Assembly (NCBI GenBank): GCA_030610025.1
Contig: JAUWSP010000066.1
Location: 1-9,597 of the forward strand
Length of the DNA: 9,597 nt
From: Acidobacteriota bacterium
GTDB taxonomy: Bacteria > Acidobacteriota > Thermoanaerobaculia > Multivoradales > JAHEKO01
Reading direction: 5' to 3'
Shown in pieces: positions 6,439-9,597 of the stretch. Both the position numbers and the translations under genes were made by a program. Each line of letters opens with the position of its first letter. Position 1 is the first letter of the stretch. The notes below the pieces were generated by a model. It saw only the letters and a program-made list of their open reading frames with translations. It was not told where the DNA came from and did no database searches.

Positions 6439-6466
6439 GATATCGCAGAGCTCTTCTGGGATATCG
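6439..6466. promoter_or_regulatory. Two GATATCG copies 21 bases apart in the divergent control region
   Basis: GATATCG occurs at 6439-6445 and 6460-6466, a 21-base step, close to two helical turns. Each core GATATC is itself palindromic, so a dimeric regulator could bind both copies on the same DNA face. They lie in the 214-base gap between the DUF1579 start and the zinc-ribbon gene start. The arrangement is seen; a regulatory role is inferred. AT-containing palindromes stand out in this GC-rich DNA, but two six-mers could also be chance. Confidence 0.3.
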
Positions 6467-6541
6467 TCTCTGGCAGGGGAATGCCCATTCGAGGGATTCA
6501 CCCGTTTCGAGAATCGGCTGACGAGGGTCAAGGAGGCTTCA

Positions 6542-6913
6542 ATGTACTGTCCTGACTGTAGAGCAGAGTACCGAGAAGGAATCGCAACCTGCCCGGACTG
6601 CGAGGTTCAACTGGTTGCCGAGATGCCTCCCGAGAACCCGGATGCGGATCTGGTTCCGGTCTTCGAGACAGCCGACGTCTCTCTGTTGCCGATTGTCAAG
6701 TCGCTCCTGGATTCGGCTGGGATCCCCTACGTCGCTCAGGGAGAAGAGGCTCTCAGCGTTCTGCCGGTGGGTCGCTGGGGTGCAGGGATCAGTCAATCCG
6801 GTCGAGGTCTGGCGGCAACCTTCCGGGTGGAAGAGGGGCGCGCCAAAGAAGCCGCAGAGCTCTTGCGGCCCCTGGCTGACGGTGAGTCTCCCGCGGAGCC
6901 GGAGGAGGCTTGA
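6542..6913 (+). CDS. Zinc-ribbon protein with DUF2007 domain
   Basis: A 123-residue cytoplasmic protein. Two CPDC knuckles (C3/C6 and C17/C20) form a short zinc-ribbon. After a linker, residues 37-111 match DUF2007 (called a putative signal-transducing domain): LVPVFETADVSLLPIVKSLLDSAGIPYVAQG, with the later half ATFRVEEGRAKEAAELLRPL. This ferredoxin-like alpha/beta domain is common in bacteria without a known biochemical role. The tail is acidic (ESPAEPEEA). The start is certain: AAGGAGG at 6530-6536 lies five bases ahead of the ATG. The frame is open a further 50 codons upstream, in non-coding sequence. The ACT-domain gene starts 15 bases after the stop, so the two are almost surely co-transcribed. 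The pairing suggests a sensory or regulatory role, which is inference. Confidence 0.9.
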   Translation: MYCPDCRAEYREGIATCPDCEVQLVAEMPPENPDADLVPVFETADVSLLPIVKSLLDSAGIPYVAQGEEALSVLPVGRWGAGISQSGRGLAATFRVEEGRAKEAAELLRPLADGESPAEPEEA

Positions 6914-6928
6914 AGGGGGTAGGTGACG

Positions 6929-7315
6929 ATGGTTGGTACTGCACTCTCCCTTGTTGTCCTGGAGCCGATTTTCGCTGTCTGTCGCCTGCCCGCCGCCGAA
7001 GCCGTACCCGACTGGGCCTATCGGGGCTCCTTTTCCTCAGTGTCTCGCACGCCTCGAGAGCTCTCCATAGTCTGCGAACAGGACAATGTCCCGTCTGAGG
7101 TATGGGCCGAGGTCGGGTGGCGCTGCCTGATGGTCGAGGGGCCGCTGGCCTTCACCGAGGTGGGAATCCTGGCTTCATTGACGGCACCGTTGGCCGCGGC
7201 GGGAGTCAGCGTGTTTGCCGTCTCTACCTACGATACGGATTTCTTGCTCGTCAAAGAGGCCGACCTCGAGCAGACTCTCTCGAGCCTCGGCAACGAGGAC
7301 TTCCGGATCCGGTAG
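6929..7315 (+). CDS. ACT-domain protein of the ACT_7 / CASTOR-like type
   Basis: A 128-residue cytoplasmic protein with the pattern of a widespread bacterial family of tandem ACT-like domains. The first half has FAVCRL (15-20), PDWA (27-30), SFSSVSRTPRELSIVCEQDNVP (34-55) and EVGWRCLMVEGPLAF (61-75). The second half has TEVGILASLTAPLAAAGVSVFAVSTYDTDFLLVKEADLEQTLSSL (76-120). ACT domains usually bind amino acids, and eukaryotic CASTOR arginine sensors share the ACT_7 type; ligand binding here is inferred only from the family. A GTG at 6923 could start two residues earlier. ATG 6929 is preferred because GGGGG at 6915-6919 is then nine bases away. It follows the zinc-ribbon/DUF2007 gene by 15 bases and converges on the gene ending at 7345. 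Confidence 0.9.
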   Translation: MVGTALSLVVLEPIFAVCRLPAAEAVPDWAYRGSFSSVSRTPRELSIVCEQDNVPSEVWAEVGWRCLMVEGPLAFTEVGILASLTAPLAAAGVSVFAVSTYDTDFLLVKEADLEQTLSSLGNEDFRIR

Positions 7316-7344
7316 GAGCTGTGCCGAGCCAGGGATCTGCCGGG

Positions 7345-7653
7345 TCAGTCGAGGTCGAAGGGGCGGGGTGGAGGAGCGTCGTCCGGCTCTTCTTTAGCTC
7401 GCTCCATGGCCTGCTTGAATTTCTCTTCGAGAAGTCGGTCCTGGTCCTTCATGGCGGCGACCTCGCGAGCGAAGACCTCCTCGGCCTCATGCTTGTCCCG
7501 GTCGAGGTCTTCCAGGAGGGTGTCGAAGTCCTTGCCCCCGGCCAGCGGTTGCTTGACGGCGCGGTGCGCGAGGATCTCTCCCGTCGCGGCATCTATGACC
7601 AGATGGGCCTCGCAATCGGGACAGCGGATGGTGAGGGTCCGTGTCTTCGTCAT
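7345..7653 (-). CDS. Small CPDC / PFDLD protein of unknown function
   Basis: A 102-residue cytoplasmic protein. The N-terminal part has a beta-strand-like start (TRTLTIRCPDCEAHLVID) with a single CPDC pair at C11/C14 and TGEILAHR (24-31). A long charged helix follows (about 44-88, FDTLLEDLDRDKHEAEEVF onward), probably coiled coil, then a proline-rich tail ending PPPRPFDLD at the C-terminus. One CXXC pair could form half of a metal site shared across a dimer. I recall similar small proteins, with the same CPxC start and a PPxRPxDLD tail, from Acidobacteria-type genomes, but no function. AGAAGG lies about six bases before the ATG at 7653. The motif structure and the convergent/divergent arrangement support a real gene. 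Confidence 0.8.
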   Translation of the reverse strand: MTKTRTLTIRCPDCEAHLVIDAATGEILAHRAVKQPLAGGKDFDTLLEDLDRDKHEAEEVFAREVAAMKDQDRLLEEKFKQAMERAKEEPDDAPPPRPFDLD

Positions 7654-7664
7654 GGTGGCCTTCT

Positions 7665-7670
7665 ATTCTA
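7665..7670 (-). promoter_or_regulatory. Possible -10 element (TAGAAT) of the small CPDC-protein gene
   Basis: On the minus strand TAGAAT lies 11 bases before the ATG at 7653, at the end of the 15-base element CCCTCGGGCTAGAAT (complement of 7665-7679) also found at 1245-1259. If it is the -10, the mRNA starts about five bases before the ATG, giving a nearly leaderless transcript and leaving little room for the AGAAGG ribosome site. No convincing -35 hexamer is visible. Confidence 0.28.
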
Positions 7671-7749
7671 GCCCGAGGGCAGGTGTGGTGGGCCGACTAG
7701 CGGTTCGAGGCCGATTTGTGTCAACCTCTCTGGGTACGGCTGTGACTGC

Positions 7750-7778
7750 TTGACAGTGTGTAAGCCGTAGGTTAGAAA
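7750..7778 (+). promoter_or_regulatory. Sigma70-type promoter of the substrate-binding lipoprotein gene
   Basis: TTGACA (7750-7755), a 17-base spacer and TAGAAA (7773-7778) match the housekeeping consensus: six of six at -35 and four of six at -10. Transcription would start near 7785, leaving a leader of about 33 bases before the ATG at 7818. This is the best promoter in the window. The ACTG/CAGT symmetry around the -35 is probably too short to be an operator. Confidence 0.65.
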
Positions 7779-7817
7779 GGTTCTGAGTACTATCAACCGA
7801 AAGCCGGTGAATCGACC

Positions 7818-9005
7818 ATGAAGAAGAAAAGCGTTCTCCTGCTTGTTTTGCTCTCGACAGTCCTTGCATGCCAGGAGGACAAGCCGGTCAAGTTCGGCGC
7901 CGTTTTGCCCCTGACGGGGGAAGCCTCCGTGTACGGAGAGCCGATTCGCAAAGGCGTGGAGTTGGCCATCGAGCAACTCCAGATGCGGAGTGACTACCCT
8001 TATGAACTGGAGCTCGTCGTGGTCGATTCGGAGAGCGACCCGGAGAAGGGAAAGCAACTTCTGGCGGACCTCTATGCGCAGGACTCGCTGGCGGTGATCG
8101 GCGGAGTCACGACAGCTGAGGCGCTGGCGATGGTGGCGGTGGCCGATGAGAACGATCGAGTGCTGATGTCGCCGTCGGCCTCGACGCCCGAGCTCACCGG
8201 AATCTCCAAGAACTTCTATCGGGTCTTTCCCTCGGATGCCCGCGAAGGGGCCACCATGGGCAACTTCGCGACTCAGAAGATGCACGCTGAGAGGGTCGTG
8301 ATTCTGGCGAAGCAGAGTAAGTACTCCAAGGGCATCCAGGAAGTCTTCCAGAAGGAATTCGAGCGTCATGGTGGAACGGTGCTGGACACGATCGAGTTTC
8401 CATCCCTGTCTTCGGATCTGTCAGGTGCCATCGAGAGGGTGATGACGTTGCAGCCCGACGCGGTCTATCTGGCGGCCTATGCGGAGGACCTGGCCCAGAT
8501 GATCGGTTACCTGCGGGATCAGGGCTACAAGGAGACGATTTTCACGACGTCGGCTTTTGCAGCGCCCGAGATCATCACTCGGGTGGGGCGCTCCGCAGAG
8601 GGCGTGTTCCTGACCCAGGCGGCCTTCGATCCCGACTCCGAGGAGCCCGAGACCAAGGCTTTCGTCGAGGCCTATCGCGCCAAGTATCAGAGCGAGCCCA
8701 ACCTCTACGCAGTGCACGGTTACGATGCGACGCTGGTCTTGGCAGAGGCTCTGCGTCGATCCGGGAAAGAGCCGAGCCATTTCTGGAGTGCCGTGCGATC
8801 GCTTCGCGACTTCACGGGCGCCGCCGGCACGATCCAGTTCGACGAGCGGGGCGATGTCCAGAAGTTCCCTCGGGTCTACGTCGTGCACAACGGCGAGTTG
8901 ATGGACTACGAGGCCGAGGTGGAGCGCCGTCGTCAGAAGCTGCTCGATGACCTGCGAAAGCTGGAGGAAGAGCAGCGGCGGACTCGTGCCGAAACGGGCG
9001 GTTGA
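7818..9005 (+). CDS. Lipoprotein periplasmic substrate-binding protein, branched-chain amino acid (LivJ-like) type
   Basis: A 395-residue extracytoplasmic binding protein of the leucine-binding fold (Peripla_BP_6). The signal peptide MKKKSVLLLVLLSTVLAC ends in a lipobox with C18 as the lipidated residue. The mature part starts in family style: VKFGAVLPLTGEASVYGEPIRKGVELAIEQ (24-53). Further typical blocks are VVVDSESDPEKGKQL (67-81), AVIGGVTTAEALA (92-104), LMSPSASTPELT (116-127), NFYRVFPSD (132-140), YAVHGYDA (296-303) and GTIQFDERGDVQKFPRVYVV (337-356). The C-terminus carries an added charged helix (about 363-393, EAEVERRRQKLLDDLRKLEEEQRR), likely coiled coil. No permease or ATPase for amino-acid uptake is in view, so the ligand and partners are unknown; it may serve a distant transporter or a sensor. 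It is driven by the promoter at 7750-7778. The ribosome site is weak (GGTGAA). Confidence 0.93.
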   Translation: MKKKSVLLLVLLSTVLACQEDKPVKFGAVLPLTGEASVYGEPIRKGVELAIEQLQMRSDYPYELELVVVDSESDPEKGKQLLADLYAQDSLAVIGGVTTAEALAMVAVADENDRVLMSPSASTPELTGISKNFYRVFPSDAREGATMGNFATQKMHAERVVILAKQSKYSKGIQEVFQKEFERHGGTVLDTIEFPSLSSDLSGAIERVMTLQPDAVYLAAYAEDLAQMIGYLRDQGYKETIFTTSAFAAPEIITRVGRSAEGVFLTQAAFDPDSEEPETKAFVEAYRAKYQSEPNLYAVHGYDATLVLAEALRRSGKEPSHFWSAVRSLRDFTGAAGTIQFDERGDVQKFPRVYVVHNGELMDYEAEVERRRQKLLDDLRKLEEEQRRTRAETGG

Positions 9006-9192
9006 TCCCGGTCAAACAACGCCAGCCGAACCTCAGTTATTCGAGCCAACCCGGGGAGGACTCTGCTGTCTCCTCTGCTGAGCCCGCCACAGGCAGTGCT
9101 CAGTTGCTGTACTCTTTGCGTTGGCGCGGAGCGGCCAGCAGGCGGGAGATTCGGGCCAGCCAGCCCGACCCGGTGAGAGTCGGAACCTCAGC

Positions 9193-9597
9193 ATGACAAA
9201 AGTGGCGGACAGACTGTTTCGATTCCGCGGCCTTCTGGCCACCCTGGTCTCCCGTGAGCTCAAGGCGCGTTACCGGGGCTCGGTGCTCGGGTTCTTCTGG
9301 TCGCTCGTCACTCCGCTACTGCTACTCGGCGTCTACACCTTCGTCTTCAGCGTGGTCTTCAAGCCCCGCTTCGAAGGCACGAACCCCTACGTTCTCTTCT
9401 TGATGACCGGTCTGTTTCCATGGACCTGGGTTGCCACCTCCTTGATGGAGGGCACTCAATCGCTGACGGCCAACTCCGGGCTGATTCGCAAGGCTGTCTT
9501 CCCGGCCGAGGTCTTGCCCATGGTCTCGGTGCTTTCGAACCTGGTGCACTTTGTCTTCGCGGTGCCGATTCTGGTGGCCGGTTTGATTGTCGGCCGC
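9193..9597 (+). CDS. ABC-2 type permease for polysaccharide/O-antigen export (Wzm/KpsM/TagG-like), 5' part
   Basis: The first 135 codons of an inner-membrane permease; the frame is open to the right edge. The N-terminus shows the family hallmark: a cytoplasmic amphipathic start, then LVSRELKARYRGSVLGFFWSLVTPLLLL (18-45) leading into transmembrane segment 1 (about 34-56). The segment NPYVLFLMTGLFPWTWVATSL (64-84) and the loop NSGLIRKAVFPAEVLPM (94-110) are also characteristic, followed by another hydrophobic segment (about 113-133). Such permeases pair with a Wzt/KpsT/TagH ATPase to move lipid-linked polysaccharide across the inner membrane. A polysaccharide gene cluster is therefore expected to the right. 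The ATG at 9193 is the only suitable start, with a weak upstream GAGAG/CGGAA. It is 187 bases after the binding-protein gene and probably not in its operon. Confidence 0.93.
   Translation, partial: MTKVADRLFRFRGLLATLVSRELKARYRGSVLGFFWSLVTPLLLLGVYTFVFSVVFKPRFEGTNPYVLFLMTGLFPWTWVATSLMEGTQSLTANSGLIRKAVFPAEVLPMVSVLSNLVHFVFAVPILVAGLIVGR

Noticed and set aside
7303..7312. Ten-base palindrome CCGGATCCGG
   Set aside because: It lies within the last codons of the ACT-domain gene and needs no explanation beyond coding sequence.
7668..8369. 233-residue open frame on the minus strand opposite the binding-protein gene
   Set aside because: Its sequence is rich in H, R and L, typical of an antisense frame in GC-rich coding DNA, and the plus-strand gene has unmistakable family motifs.
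9078..9103. Inverted repeat CTGAGC ... GCTCAG in the 9006-9192 gap
   Set aside because: Six-base arms with a 14-base loop and no T-run; too weak to call a terminator or operator.
1..9597. Search for a CRISPR array, tRNA, insertion-sequence ends or a multi-gene defence system
   Set aside because: No regularly spaced repeats, cloverleaf-like sequence, transposase, nuclease/helicase cluster or toxin-antitoxin pair was seen. The exonuclease is a house-keeping-type 5'-nuclease without defence neighbours.

Overview
The window is GC-rich (roughly 60%, by eye), densely coded on both strands, and looks like chromosomal DNA of a free-living diderm bacterium. Two lipoproteins with lipoboxes, two Sec signal peptides and the start of a polysaccharide-export ABC permease fit a Gram-negative envelope. 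The mix of families (stand-alone 5'-3' exonuclease, P1B-4 ATPase, WS/DGAT-like acyltransferase, DUF1579, DUF2007, ACT_7-type protein) and the -10-like TAGAAT/TAGAAA elements suggest an Acidobacteriota or myxobacteria-like lineage. That is a guess from gene style; there is no rRNA or marker gene here. I see no tRNA, rRNA, CRISPR array, insertion sequence or phage gene.

Layout, left to right. The minus strand at 1-110 holds the start of a secreted protein that runs off the left edge. Upstream of it, also on the minus strand, is a 5'-3' exonuclease (304-1179). Divergent from that is a P1B-4 metal-transporting ATPase (1288-3225, +). A 71-residue membrane protein on the minus strand (3288-3503) converges on the ATPase. 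It is divergent from a lipoprotein acid phosphatase of the e(P4)/HAD-IIIB type (3599-4339, +). A perfect hairpin (4359-4378) fills the gap between the phosphatase and the convergent pair on the minus strand: a DUF1579 secreted protein (5731-6327) followed by a WS/DGAT-like acyltransferase (4379-5671). Going rightward are a zinc-ribbon/DUF2007 protein (6542-6913, +) and an ACT-domain protein (6929-7315, +), 15 bases apart and probably co-transcribed. A small CPDC protein (7345-7653, -) converges on them. Divergent from it is a lipoprotein substrate-binding protein (7818-9005, +) behind a good sigma70-type promoter. The window ends in an ABC-2 permease for a surface polysaccharide (9193-9597, +, truncated).

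How the genes fit together: mostly they do not form one pathway. This is a mosaic of short transcription units. The credible functional pairs are DUF1579 + acyltransferase and DUF2007 + ACT_7. The substrate-binding protein has no transport partners in view. The permease is probably the first visible gene of an O-antigen or capsule export locus beyond the right edge. No gap between genes exceeds 300 bases. The larger ones are 111-303, 1180-1287, 3504-3598, 6328-6541, 7654-7817 and 9006-9192. They hold promoter-like elements or small palindromes at most; in 9006-9192 I see nothing convincing.

I did not find a clearly new multi-gene system. The points most worth a second look are the acyltransferase whose HHxxxDG motif reads HQSVADG, the small conserved-looking proteins (71 and 102 residues), and a 15-base element shared by two start regions.
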